Source of the DNA: CAIQPV01 sp963719855
GTDB taxonomy: Bacteria; Pseudomonadota; Gammaproteobacteria; Burkholderiales; Gallionellaceae
DNA length: 64,000 nt
NCBI GenBank assembly: GCA_963719855.1
Contig: CAVRDK010000002.1
Span: forward strand, 186,001-250,000
Reading direction: 5' to 3'
Positions 46,235 to 54,548 of this stretch are shown here, one piece after another. Every line of letters begins with the position of its first letter. The stretch's first letter is position 1. The translations under genes and the position numbers were made by a program. Under the pieces are notes generated by a model. That model did no database searches, was not told the DNA's origin, and saw nothing but the letters and a program-made list of their open reading frames with translations.

Positions 46235-46354
46235 AAAAATCCAACTTTCTTCGCCATACGGCGTTGCTCACAAAAAATTACTTCTTACATATCAACATAT
46301 GCTGCGGCGCAATTTTTTGCTCGCGCCTTGTCTGACTTTGAAACTTGAATTTTT
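46235..46354. mobile_element. MITE-like element, family 3 (copy 2, inverted), between pyrH and frr
   Basis: Ends AAAAATCCAACTTTC and GAAACTTGAATTTTT with TA at both borders. The interior is the reverse complement of the element at 37010-37130 (TTCGCCATACGGCGTTG, TTTTTTGCTCGCGCCTTGTC). 120 bp, no coding capacity. Confidence 0.75.
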
Positions 46355-46379
46355 AAAGACATCCATGGCAACATCTCCA

Positions 46380-47105
46380 TCAATTGCAATGAACCAGCGT
46401 ACCTTCGCATTCCCCCTGTACCACGCGCTTCAGCGCGCCGGATTTGAAGATACTGAATACAATTATTGGCAGCTTCTGGTCACGGCACAGGGTCAACGCG
46501 GTGGCATCCATCACCTTGAGGTTTTTGGCTATCGCCTCATCGAAACTAAGACTCTGGTAGCGCGTGGCAGAGGCATCCGTTTTCGGGTCGGCGGTATACA
46601 CGCCATCCACCTTGGTCGCCTTAATGACGACCTCCGCATCCATCTCCACTCCGCGCAAGGCGGCGGCGGTATCGGTCGTAAAGAATGGGTTGCCGGTGCC
46701 GGCGCCGAATATCACCACCTTGCCCTCTTCCAGATAACGCAAGGCCTTGCCACGTATGAACGGCTCCGCCACTTGCTCCAGATTGAGCGCAGACTGCACG
46801 CGGCACTCCAGCCCTTGGCGCTTCATGGCGTCCGACAAGGCCATGGCATTCATCACCGTAGCCAGCATGCCCATGTAGTCAGCAGTAGCGCGATCCATGC
46901 CCGCAGCGGCAGGGGCTACACCACGGAAGATGTTGCCGCCGCCGATCACGATCGCCACCTGCACCCCCATAGCCACCACCTCGCCGATCTCGCCGACAAT
47001 ACGCTCGATCACGACACGGTTGATGCCGTAGCTGTCATCGCCCATCAGGGCCTCGCCGGAGAGTTTGAGCAGGATGCGCTTGTAGGGTCGTCGGGCAGCA
47101 GTCAT
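46380..47105 (-). CDS. pyrH: UMP kinase
   Basis: A 241-residue hexameric kinase converting UMP to UDP. YKRILLKLSGEALMG, VAIVIGGGNIFRG, DRATADYMGMLATVMNA and TDTAAALRGVEMDAEVVIKATKVDGVY are diagnostic. It follows tsf by three bases within the rpsB-tsf-pyrH-frr order. Confidence 0.96.
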   Translation of the reverse strand: MTAARRPYKRILLKLSGEALMGDDSYGINRVVIERIVGEIGEVVAMGVQVAIVIGGGNIFRGVAPAAAGMDRATADYMGMLATVMNAMALSDAMKRQGLECRVQSALNLEQVAEPFIRGKALRYLEEGKVVIFGAGTGNPFFTTDTAAALRGVEMDAEVVIKATKVDGVYTADPKTDASATRYQSLSFDEAIAKNLKVMDATALTLCRDQKLPIIVFSIFKSGALKRVVQGECEGTLVHCN

Positions 47106-47108
47106 CTT

Positions 47109-48008
47109 TTAACCCTTCGCGGCAGCGGTGACAGCCGCAACTTCGGCTGCATAATCTTCCACCTTCTTCTCGATGCCCTCGCCCACGGCAAACATCTGGA
47201 ACGCGGACACGGAAGCGCCCTTGGACTTCAGCAACTGCTCGATGGTCTGCTTGCCGTCCTCTGCCTTGACGAACACTTGGCCGAGCAGCGTCACTTCCTT
47301 GAGGAATTTCTGCACCGTGCCCTCGGCGATCTTTTCCAGCATCGCGTCCGGCTTACCTGCCTCGCGCGCCTTCTCAATCGCAATGCGGCGTTCGGTGGCG
47401 ATTTCCTCGGCGCTTACGCCGGAAGCGTCTATCGACTTCGGCTTGCTGGCCGCGATGTGCATCGCCAGGTCTTTGCCCAGAGTTTCATCACCGCCGACCA
47501 GATCGAGCAGCACACCGATCTTGCTGCCGTGCAAATAGGAAGCCAGCTTGCCGGAGGTGGTAGCATAGCGTGTGAAACGACGCACGCTGACATTTTCCCC
47601 CAGCTTCATCACCAGTTCCTTGCGGGTTTCTTCCACGCTGGCAGAGCCATTGGCTATGGGCAGGTCGGACAAAGCGGCGACGTTTGCCGGATTTTTCTCG
47701 GACACGGTCTGCGCCACATTTTTTGCAAACGCCATAAAATCGTCGTTCTTGGCCACGAAGTCGGTTTCGCAATTAATTTCAGCAACCGCTCCGGTCTTGC
47801 CGTCCGCGCTGAGGAAGGTGCTTACCACGCCTTCAGCTGCCACGCGCGACGCAGCCTTACTCGCCTTGGCTCCGCTCTTGATACGCAACAATTCTTCAGC
47901 AGCCTTGAAGTCGCCGTCAGTCTCCGTCAGCGCCCTCTTGCAATCCATCATGCCCAAGCCAGTGGCCTCGCGCAATTCCTTCACCATGCTTGCGGTAATT
48001 TCCGCCAT
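47109..48008 (-). CDS. tsf: Translation elongation factor Ts
   Basis: A 299-residue nucleotide-exchange factor for EF-Tu. The N-terminal UBA-like part is VKELREATGLGMMDCKRALTE, followed by the TDFVAKNDDF contact and the core domains to KGASVSAFQMFAVGEGIEKK. It follows rpsB after 69 bp. Confidence 0.96.
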   Translation of the reverse strand: MAEITASMVKELREATGLGMMDCKRALTETDGDFKAAEELLRIKSGAKASKAASRVAAEGVVSTFLSADGKTGAVAEINCETDFVAKNDDFMAFAKNVAQTVSEKNPANVAALSDLPIANGSASVEETRKELVMKLGENVSVRRFTRYATTSGKLASYLHGSKIGVLLDLVGGDETLGKDLAMHIAASKPKSIDASGVSAEEIATERRIAIEKAREAGKPDAMLEKIAEGTVQKFLKEVTLLGQVFVKAEDGKQTIEQLLKSKGASVSAFQMFAVGEGIEKKVEDYAAEVAAVTAAAKG

Positions 48009-48077
48009 TTTCCTGCTCCTTGAAATTCAAAACTTACAAAAAAGGGCTCGCGCCCCTTTCGGCTCATCGAAAAAAGC

Positions 48078-48803
48078 TTAAGCCGCTTGTTCTTCTACCT
48101 GCGCCACTACTTCGTTGAGCGCCTGCTCGCGTCCTTCCAGCACGGCATCGGCCATGCCGCGCGCGTACAGGCGGATCGCCTGGCTGGAGTCGTCGTTGCC
48201 TGGGATGATGAAATCTACCCCCAGCGGGGTTGTATTGGTGTCCACAATGCCGATCACCGGAATGCCCAGCTTCTGCGCCTCCACGATGGTGCCCTTCTGG
48301 TAGCCGACGTCGATCACAAAAATGGCAGAAGGCAAACCGGTCATGTTCTTGATGCCGCCCAAACTGCGATCCAGTTTTTCCAGTTCGCGCTGCATCATCA
48401 GACCTTCCTTCTTGGAAACTTTTTCCATGGCAGCACTGTCAGCCACCAGCGCTTCCAGGTCATGCAGGCGCTTGATGGATTGTTGCACCGTCTTGAAGTT
48501 GGTGAGCATGCCGCCCAGCCAGCGATGATCCACGAAAGGGCAACCCGCACGTGTTGCTTCTTCCTTGATGATTTCACGCGCCTGGCGTTTGGTCGCGACA
48601 AACAGGATGGTGCCCTTGTTGGCAGCCAGCTTGCTCACGAACTTCACCGCGTCGTTGTACATGACCACGGTTTTTTCCAGGTTAATGATATGAATTTTAT
48701 TGCGATGACCAAAAATGTACGGGGCCATCTTGGGATTCCAATAACGGGTCTGGTGTCCGAAATGGACGCCCGCTTCCAGCATTTGACGCATAGTTACAGC
48801 CAT
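48078..48803 (-). CDS. rpsB: 30S ribosomal protein S2
   Basis: A 241-residue ribosomal protein. RQMLEAGVHFGHQTRYWNPKM at the start, then FVDHRWLGGMLTNFKT and VGIVDTNTTPLGVDFIIPGNDDS. The ATG at 48803 is preceded by a GGAG-like site. It heads the translation/lipid operon; its promoter lies in 48804-48950. Confidence 0.96.
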   Translation of the reverse strand: MAVTMRQMLEAGVHFGHQTRYWNPKMAPYIFGHRNKIHIINLEKTVVMYNDAVKFVSKLAANKGTILFVATKRQAREIIKEEATRAGCPFVDHRWLGGMLTNFKTVQQSIKRLHDLEALVADSAAMEKVSKKEGLMMQRELEKLDRSLGGIKNMTGLPSAIFVIDVGYQKGTIVEAQKLGIPVIGIVDTNTTPLGVDFIIPGNDDSSQAIRLYARGMADAVLEGREQALNEVVAQVEEQAA

Positions 48804-48983
48804 AATTACTCCATGTGTAAGGGTTAAGTCATCCACTCGTCAGCCTGACCCTTGCGGGCACCCCAACATGAACGAGTGTGCGAATTTCCCGTCGGACAAT
48901 TCCGGCAGGGCGCGCATTGTAACACCATCACACACCCATTCTCAACTTTTAAAGTGGATTAACCCCTTGGCTTGGCAGGCATC

Positions 48984-49145
48984 TTTAAACTACCACCTAC
49001 TAAAGCAGGTGGGTCTGCGCTGCTTGGTGCTAACGATTAAAGTCGTCACCCTGCACCAAGCAAACCGCGCAAAACCAGCAATGCTAAAGGCGATTTAACT
49101 CCGCCAAGCTTAATAAATTTGCGAGGCTATAGCCGGTAGTTTTAA
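48984..49145 (+). ncRNA. Highly structured RNA candidate, HEARO/omega-RNA-like
   Basis: TTTAAACTACC (48984-48994) pairs with GGTAGTTTTAA (49135-49145), closing a 162-nt domain. Inside are the hairpin CCACCT..AGGTGG (48993-49012) and a long arm with TGCTTGGTG/CACCAAGCA (nine perfect pairs) capped by ACGA/TCGT and based on GCGC/GCGC. AGGCTATAGCC adds another small hairpin. More hairpins follow to about 49270 (GGCTG/CAGCC, ACCCC/GGGGT), so the RNA may be longer. The closing AAACTACC/GGTAGTTT stem recalls HEARO RNAs, the guide RNAs of IscB nucleases, but no IscB gene is present. The resemblance is from memory and needs a covariance search. Confidence 0.45.
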
Positions 49146-49347
49146 CTTTAATGATGTGCAATAAAGTGTCCCACCGCAAGCAGCTGGGTGTTAACTACGC
49201 TCTCCAAGCTACTGGCTGTCGCCAGCCTTCACCCCAAGGAGTGGGGTATGAATCCGCAGAGATTAAACTTCTTGTGTACCCCGCCGATATCTTATTCACA
49301 GGGCCGCATTTCAAGCCCAATACCACGGAAGCCGAAGGAGGTGTGTC

Positions 49348-49572
49348 ATGGGTGTCGTGATGAACATGAGCAGCTACGAAATCGAGCGTGACGATGCGAT
49401 GGAAGCCGAGTATGGCGAGGAAGTTTTATACTCCGGCTGGAATCCTGCTGTTACCTTGGCGTGTCAGCAACACGCGCTTTCTCGGACTGACGGACAGATG
49501 GCGATGCCGCCTATCCTTGCCACAGTTGATGCGGAAGTATTCTTGCAAAAGATGTACGCCTGCCAACGTTAA
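49348..49572 (+). CDS. Small hypothetical protein with strong ribosome site
   Basis: A 74-residue acidic protein (DDAMEAEYGEEVLYSGWNP near the middle, ending VDAEVFLQKMYACQR). No domain recognised. AAGGAGG six bases before the ATG is the strongest Shine-Dalgarno near any small frame in this window, which supports translation; ATG at 49360 and 49366 are alternatives. It lies between the structured RNA candidate and a hairpin element of the T family, outside any operon. Confidence 0.6.
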   Translation: MGVVMNMSSYEIERDDAMEAEYGEEVLYSGWNPAVTLACQQHALSRTDGQMAMPPILATVDAEVFLQKMYACQR

Positions 49573-49590
49573 CCTGCGGCTTGCCGATGT

Positions 49591-49637
49591 TAACCAATGA
49601 CTTATTCATCGTCTTTTGATGAATTAGTCAGTTGGCT
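49591..49637. repeat. Hairpin element, copy T3 (inverted relative to T1/T2)
   Basis: TAACCAATGACTT, stem ATTCATC, loop GTCTTTT, stem GATGAAT, TAGTCAGTTGGCT. It shares the TAACCA..GACTT frame, the GTCTTTT loop and the TTAGTC..TGGCT frame with the reverse complements of T1 and T2, but the apical stem bases differ on both sides. It lies just downstream of the small ORF. The 49638-49727 stretch also has TGCAAGGCTG twice. Confidence 0.6.
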
Positions 49638-49727
49638 GTGCAAGGCTGTTTATCGGCCAAGCCGAATGTCTATGCAAGGCTGATTCAGTGTGGGCAAAAG
49701 AAGTTTTTATGATGGAGTTGTAAAGTG

Positions 49728-52700
49728 TCACGCGCCCAGTCTGGCAACAGAAATTTTCTGCTTTACCTGCCATTCCTGCGTTAATTGCCGCGCCTGCTCG
49801 ATTTGCTCGCGGCTCATCTTGTCCTCAACATGTTTCATATCTTTCCGGGCGTTTTCATTGCCTGCCAGCACAGCCAAATTAAACCATTTATAGGCTTGCA
49901 CCAAATCAATCTTGACGCCAACCCCCTCGGCATACATCGCCCCAAGATTGCGTTGTGCCTCTGCGTAACCCTGTTCAGCCGCCTTGCGATACCACTCTGC
50001 CGCTGCCTTGCGATCTTGCGGAACACCCTGCCCTAAAGCGTACATCGTCCCAAGATCATTCTGCGCCTCTGCGTTACCAAGCTCGGATGCCTTGCGCTGC
50101 CATTTCGCCGCAGCCTTGTAATCCTGCGTTACGCCTTTGCCCTGATAATACATTGCCCCGAGTTTGCGCTGTGCATCTACATATCCACCCTCGGCTGCTT
50201 CGCGATAAAGCTCAGCGGCTTTCTCATAACTCCGTGGTACGCCGTGCCCCAGTTCATTCATCATGCCAAGACCGAACTTGGCTTTAACATTCCCCTGCTC
50301 GGCGGCCTTGCGATACCAATCCGCCGCCATTATGTAGTCCCTGGCAACACCTTTCCCAAGGTCGTACATCATGCCAAGGTTGTACTGTGCTTCTGCATCT
50401 CCTTGGGCAGCCGCCTTACGGGCCGAGTTTATCATCGCCAGCGCCTTGGCTTTAGCGTCAAATTTGGCTTGTTCAGCGGCATGTATTTCTACTTTCACCC
50501 GTTCCGTTAAACGTGCTCGCTCAGCCATTCTGGCCTCTGCCTCAAACTCAGCTTGCTCCTCTGATTTGGCTTGTGCCAAAGCCAATGCCTCGGCCCTTCC
50601 AACAGCCTCCGCTTCGGCTTTTGCTGCAGCGTCAGCCCTGGCTTGTTCGGCCGCCTTGGCCTCCTCAGCCGCAATAAGCTCAGCCGCTGCTTTAGCTTCA
50701 GCCTCCTGTTTGATTTGTTCTGCTGTTTTCACTATGGCGGCGGCTTCCGCCTGCTGGGCAGCTTTCGCCTCCCTCTCCAGCTTGGCTTGTTTTGCAGCTT
50801 CGGCTTCTCTCTTGACTTGCTCCGCAGCCTTGGCCTCGGCTTCTATCCTGACTTGCTCTGCGGCTTTGGCTTCAGCTTCTATTCTGGCTTGTTCAGCCTT
50901 GGCTTCTGCCGCTTTCCTGGCTTGTTCCAATGCCTTGGCATTTGCCACCGCCTCGATCCTGGCTTGCTCTGCGGCCTTTGCCTCGGCTGTTACTCTGGCT
51001 TGTTCAGCCGCTCTGGCCTTGGCTGCCGCAATGGCTTCAGCCGCGATCCTGGCCTGCTCTGCGGCCTTGGCCTCTTCCCGTGCTTGCTCCCTGCCTCTGG
51101 CCGCCGCTTCTACTTTAGCTTGCTCTGCAGCCTTGGCTTCGGCTTCTATTCTTAATTTTTCTGCGATCAAGGCGGCGGCCTCCATCCTGGCTTGTTCGGC
51201 AGCTTTGGCTGCGGCCTCTTTCCTTGCCTGCTCTGCGGCCTTGGCTCTGGCTTCCATCCTTGCTTGCTCAGATGCCTTGGCCTCAGCTTCTACCCTGGCT
51301 TGCTCAGCAGCCCTTGCCTCTGCTGCTTGAGCTGCCGCAATGGCCTTGGCTTCGGCTTCTTTTCTGGATTGCTCTGCGGCATTGGCTTCGGCCTTGATCC
51401 TGGCTTGCTCTGCGGCCTTTGCCTCGGCTGCTATCCTGGCTTGTTCGGCAGCCTTATCTTTTGCTGCTTGAGCTGCTGCAATAGCTTGTGCCGCGATTCT
51501 GGCCCGCTCTGCGGCCTTGGCTTCTTCCCGCGCTTCCTCCCTGCCTCTGGCCGCTGCCTCTGCCTTAGCCAGTTCAGCAGCCTTGGCTTCAGCTTCTATC
51601 CTATTTTGTTCGGCAGTTCTGGCCTTTGCTGCTTGAGCTGACGCAATGGCTTCGGCCTCAATCCTGGCCCGCTCTGCGGCCTCGATTTCTCCCCGTGCTT
51701 TCTCCCTTCCCCTGACCGCAGCCTGTACTTTAGCCTGTTCCGAAGCTCTGGCTTCGGCTTCTCTCCTGGCTTGCTCTGCGGCTTTGGCTTCGGCTTCTTT
51801 TCTGGATTGCTCTGCGGCTTTGGCTTCGGCCTTGATCCTGGCTTGCTCTGCGGCCTTTGCCTCGGCTTCTATCCTGATTTGTTCGGCAGCCTTGGCCTTT
51901 GCTGTTTGGGCTGTTGCAATAGCTTGTGCCGCGATCCTGGCCCGCTCTGCAGCCTTGGCTTCTTCTTGTGCTTTCTCCCTCCCTTTGACCGCAGCCCCTG
52001 CTTTAGCCAGTTCCGCAGCCTTAGCCTCTGCCTCGATTCGACCTTGTTCCGCAACCCTAACCTTTTCTGCTTGTGCTGCCGCAATCGCCTCGGCCTCGAC
52101 CCGTGCTTTCTCTGCGGCCTTGGCTTCTTGTCGAGCTTTTTCCCTGCCCCTAGCCTCTGCGTCTGCTTTGGCTTGCTCTACCGCTCTGGCATCGGCTTCT
52201 ATTTTTGTTCTTTCTGCGGCCAAGGTTGCGGCCTCTATTCTGGCTTGTTCCGCAGCCCTCGCTTCGAGTTCTTTCCGGACGCTTTCTGCAGCCTTGGCTC
52301 TGACCTCTATTCTGGCTTGCTCCGCAGCCTTGGCTTCGGCTTCTATCCGATCTTGTTCAGCGGCCCTGGCCCTTGCTGCTGCAATGACTTCAGCCTCGAT
52401 CCTGGCTCGCTCTGCGGCCTTGGCTTCTGCCTCTTTTCTGGCTTGCTCTGCGGCCCTGGTTTTGGCCTCTATCTTGGCTTGCTCTGCGGCTTTGGCCTTT
52501 GCCTCGATCCTGGCTAGCTCGGCAGCCTTGGTCTCCGCTTCTATCTTGGCTTGCTCAGCAGCCCTGGCCCCTGCTCCTTGAGTTGCAGCAATCGCTTCGG
52601 CCTCTAATCTGGCTTGCTCTGCGGCTCTGGCTTCTTGCCGTGCTTTCTCTCTGCCTCTGGCTTCAGCCTCTGCTTTGTCTAGCTCTGCCGCTCTGACATT

Positions 52701-53294
52701 AGCTTCTATTCTTGCTTTTTCTGCAGCCACAGCTGCGGCCTCTATCCGGGCTTGCTCAGCAGCCTTGGCTTCAGCTTCTATTCTGGCTCGCTCTGCGGCC
52801 TTGGCTTCTTCCCGTGCTTTCTCTCTGCCTCTGGCCTCTGCCTCTGCTTTGGCTCGCTCCTCTGCTCTGGCTTCGGCCTCTATCCGGGCTTGTTTCGCAG
52901 CCTTCGCATCTGCCTCCAATTTAGCCCGTAATTTCTCCCATGCTTGAGCCCTCGCCTTCGCCTTTGCTTCTATCTGCACTTCTGTCAGTATCTGCGCCTG
53001 CTCCTCGGCATGGGCTTCAGCTTCAAGATTGGCTTCTGCTTCAAGCCTAGCCTCTGCTTCACGTCTGGCCTCATCCTCAATTCTGGCTTGCTCCACTGCT
53101 TTAGTTTCTATTTCCATCCTGGCTTGATCGACTGCCCCCGATGTCGCCTCAGCCCCGAAGGCAGCTGGTATTTCGGCATATACCACCAAATTAAGCGCGA
53201 AAAAACACACAAGCCAAACTGGCTTGAGCATTAGTTTTATCATCGCGTTATTTGGAACCCGTCTCATCATGAATCCGTTAAAATTTAACCTCAT
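49728..53294 (-). CDS. Giant Ala/Glu/Lys/Arg-rich helical repeat protein with C-terminal Sel1 repeats
   Basis: A 1188-residue exported protein. The hydrophobic leader (MIKLMLKPVWLVCFFALNLVVYA, residues 18-40) suggests the ATG at 53243 as an alternative start. Residues about 60-950 are a charged alanine-rich helix with a 12-residue period (AAEQARIEAEAK). A larger module beginning RGREKAREEAKAAERARIEA recurs about seven times. Residues about 965-1145 hold five Sel1-like repeats (for example AEAQYNLGMMYDLGKGVARDY, AEAQNDLGTMYALGQGVPQD). This resembles a TolA-like periplasmic helix or single alpha-helix joined to a protein-binding Sel1 domain. Function unknown; a scaffold spanning the periplasm is possible. 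No operon partner. Confidence 0.82.
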   Translation of the reverse strand: MRLNFNGFMMRRVPNNAMIKLMLKPVWLVCFFALNLVVYAEIPAAFGAEATSGAVDQARMEIETKAVEQARIEDEARREAEARLEAEANLEAEAHAEEQAQILTEVQIEAKAKARAQAWEKLRAKLEADAKAAKQARIEAEARAEERAKAEAEARGREKAREEAKAAERARIEAEAKAAEQARIEAAAVAAEKARIEANVRAAELDKAEAEARGREKARQEARAAEQARLEAEAIAATQGAGARAAEQAKIEAETKAAELARIEAKAKAAEQAKIEAKTRAAEQARKEAEAKAAERARIEAEVIAAARARAAEQDRIEAEAKAAEQARIEVRAKAAESVRKELEARAAEQARIEAATLAAERTKIEADARAVEQAKADAEARGREKARQEAKAAEKARVEAEAIAAAQAEKVRVAEQGRIEAEAKAAELAKAGAAVKGREKAQEEAKAAERARIAAQAIATAQTAKAKAAEQIRIEAEAKAAEQARIKAEAKAAEQSRKEAEAKAAEQARREAEARASEQAKVQAAVRGREKARGEIEAAERARIEAEAIASAQAAKARTAEQNRIEAEAKAAELAKAEAAARGREEAREEAKAAERARIAAQAIAAAQAAKDKAAEQARIAAEAKAAEQARIKAEANAAEQSRKEAEAKAIAAAQAAEARAAEQARVEAEAKASEQARMEARAKAAEQARKEAAAKAAEQARMEAAALIAEKLRIEAEAKAAEQAKVEAAARGREQAREEAKAAEQARIAAEAIAAAKARAAEQARVTAEAKAAEQARIEAVANAKALEQARKAAEAKAEQARIEAEAKAAEQVRIEAEAKAAEQVKREAEAAKQAKLEREAKAAQQAEAAAIVKTAEQIKQEAEAKAAAELIAAEEAKAAEQARADAAAKAEAEAVGRAEALALAQAKSEEQAEFEAEARMAERARLTERVKVEIHAAEQAKFDAKAKALAMINSARKAAAQGDAEAQYNLGMMYDLGKGVARDYIMAADWYRKAAEQGNVKAKFGLGMMNELGHGVPRSYEKAAELYREAAEGGYVDAQRKLGAMYYQGKGVTQDYKAAAKWQRKASELGNAEAQNDLGTMYALGQGVPQDRKAAAEWYRKAAEQGYAEAQRNLGAMYAEGVGVKIDLVQAYKWFNLAVLAGNENARKDMKHVEDKMSREQIEQARQLTQEWQVKQKISVARLGA

Positions 53295-53306
53295 TCAACA
53301 CGTTAA

Positions 53307-54548
53307 CTAAACGATGCGCACTTGCGCGAAACCGCCATTCACCGTGCGGAAATTCGTGGTCTGCCCCTGATACAATCGCGCAGCAATAAGCTGCACTTGC
53401 CCATCATAAACATAACAGCGCACATCCGACTTAAGCACCGTCAGCCCCGCGCCCTCTCCACACACCGCACGCTCGCCGGGCAAGGCCATGCGCTGAGCAA
53501 CATAGCCCCTCTGCATAATCTCGGTGAACACCCGGTGTGTCAGGTTTGCGCCACGGTATGTCCCTCTGCTGCCAAAGCCGCTGGCAGGCTTGAAAAACCA
53601 CTGCTTGCGTTCCTGCCACCATTGCTCGTGTTCCTCCATCCGCACCCTTCTTGTTTGCGGGATACCCGCTTGCAAGACAGCAATGTTCGCTTCCTCCGCA
53701 CCCATTTCGCGCAAGCTATTTACACTGGTGAACTGTGTCAGATTATATTTGTCCGCGTACAAAGCATAAGCCCAAGGATGGGGTGTAATCACCGCCAATT
53801 CGCTATTTTGAAAAGCCGAGCTTAATGCGGTGTGCTGTTGCAAGAAGAAATCGGTGAGGCGGTTATAAATGAGATCAACCTTGCGCTCGCAACAATACAA
53901 CCCCTCCGCGCGCACCTCCAACTCGGCAGGATCGGCGATCAGCGCCGTGATGCCCGCACGTTCGAACATGCGCTGCGCCAGTAAGAATTCGGGATAAAGA
54001 TATTGCTGCTGCGGATGCTCATCCACGATGGCGACAGTTTGTAACGGCGCATCGCCGCGCTCCAACCGCCATTCATTGCGGAACATATCGAGAAAAACCA
54101 GCTCCAGATTATCCGCTGCCGCAGCCACACCCGGCATCGCCACCTCACGCTGGCTTTGCAGCAACAAGTCATTCAGGAAAGCACCGCCTGCATTGGAGTT
54201 GATCTCAATGAGATGAGCGCCGTCTGCATTCAGGTGGAAGTCGTAGCCAAAGAACACGCCCTTGGCGCGCGGCGCATGCGAGGGGATTTCAGGAACCTGT
54301 TGCAGCGCCGCATCTCGCCACGCAGGCAAAGCCACCACACTCTCCACCGCCGCGATCACGGCACGCATCTGCTCCACCTGAGCGGCGGACACAAACAGTG
54401 GAACAGCGGCAAACAAATGGGGGCAGTGTTCTGTCACATGCAGGAAAAAACCCTCGCCCTGCCCTCTCAGCGCCTGCTCCAGCGCGCCACGATCCACCAT
54501 TGCCGAATGGCAATCGCTGTTCAGCTTTGCAACTAGCTCGTCAGTCAC
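53307..54548 (-). CDS. ATP-grasp-like protein of unknown specificity
   Basis: A 413-residue protein whose C-terminal half has ATP-grasp features: QWFFKPASGFGSRGTYRG (nucleotide loop), VAQRMALPGER and SDVRCYVYDGQVQLIAARLYQGQTTNFRTVNGGFA. The middle part has HLIEINSNAGGAFLNDLL. ATP-grasp enzymes ligate a carboxylate to an amine or thiol; glutathione or peptide ligases are relatives. I start at GTG 54548, which overlaps the thiolase stop as GTGA; the longer ATG frame would run 45 bases into the thiolase gene. Coupled translation with the thiolase is implied, but a functional link is not evident. Confidence 0.7.
   Translation of the reverse strand: MTDELVAKLNSDCHSAMVDRGALEQALRGQGEGFFLHVTEHCPHLFAAVPLFVSAAQVEQMRAVIAAVESVVALPAWRDAALQQVPEIPSHAPRAKGVFFGYDFHLNADGAHLIEINSNAGGAFLNDLLLQSQREVAMPGVAAAADNLELVFLDMFRNEWRLERGDAPLQTVAIVDEHPQQQYLYPEFLLAQRMFERAGITALIADPAELEVRAEGLYCCERKVDLIYNRLTDFFLQQHTALSSAFQNSELAVITPHPWAYALYADKYNLTQFTSVNSLREMGAEEANIAVLQAGIPQTRRVRMEEHEQWWQERKQWFFKPASGFGSRGTYRGANLTHRVFTEIMQRGYVAQRMALPGERAVCGEGAGLTVLKSDVRCYVYDGQVQLIAARLYQGQTTNFRTVNGGFAQVRIV

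Noticed and set aside
50371..52581. Long plus-strand Ser/Ala/Leu-rich frames opposite the coiled-coil gene
   Set aside because: They are antisense shadows of the repetitive coding sequence, without export or family signals.
49728..53294. CRISPR-like array from the regular 36-bp periodicity
   Set aside because: The period encodes a continuous 12-residue protein repeat in one open frame, with no unique spacers.
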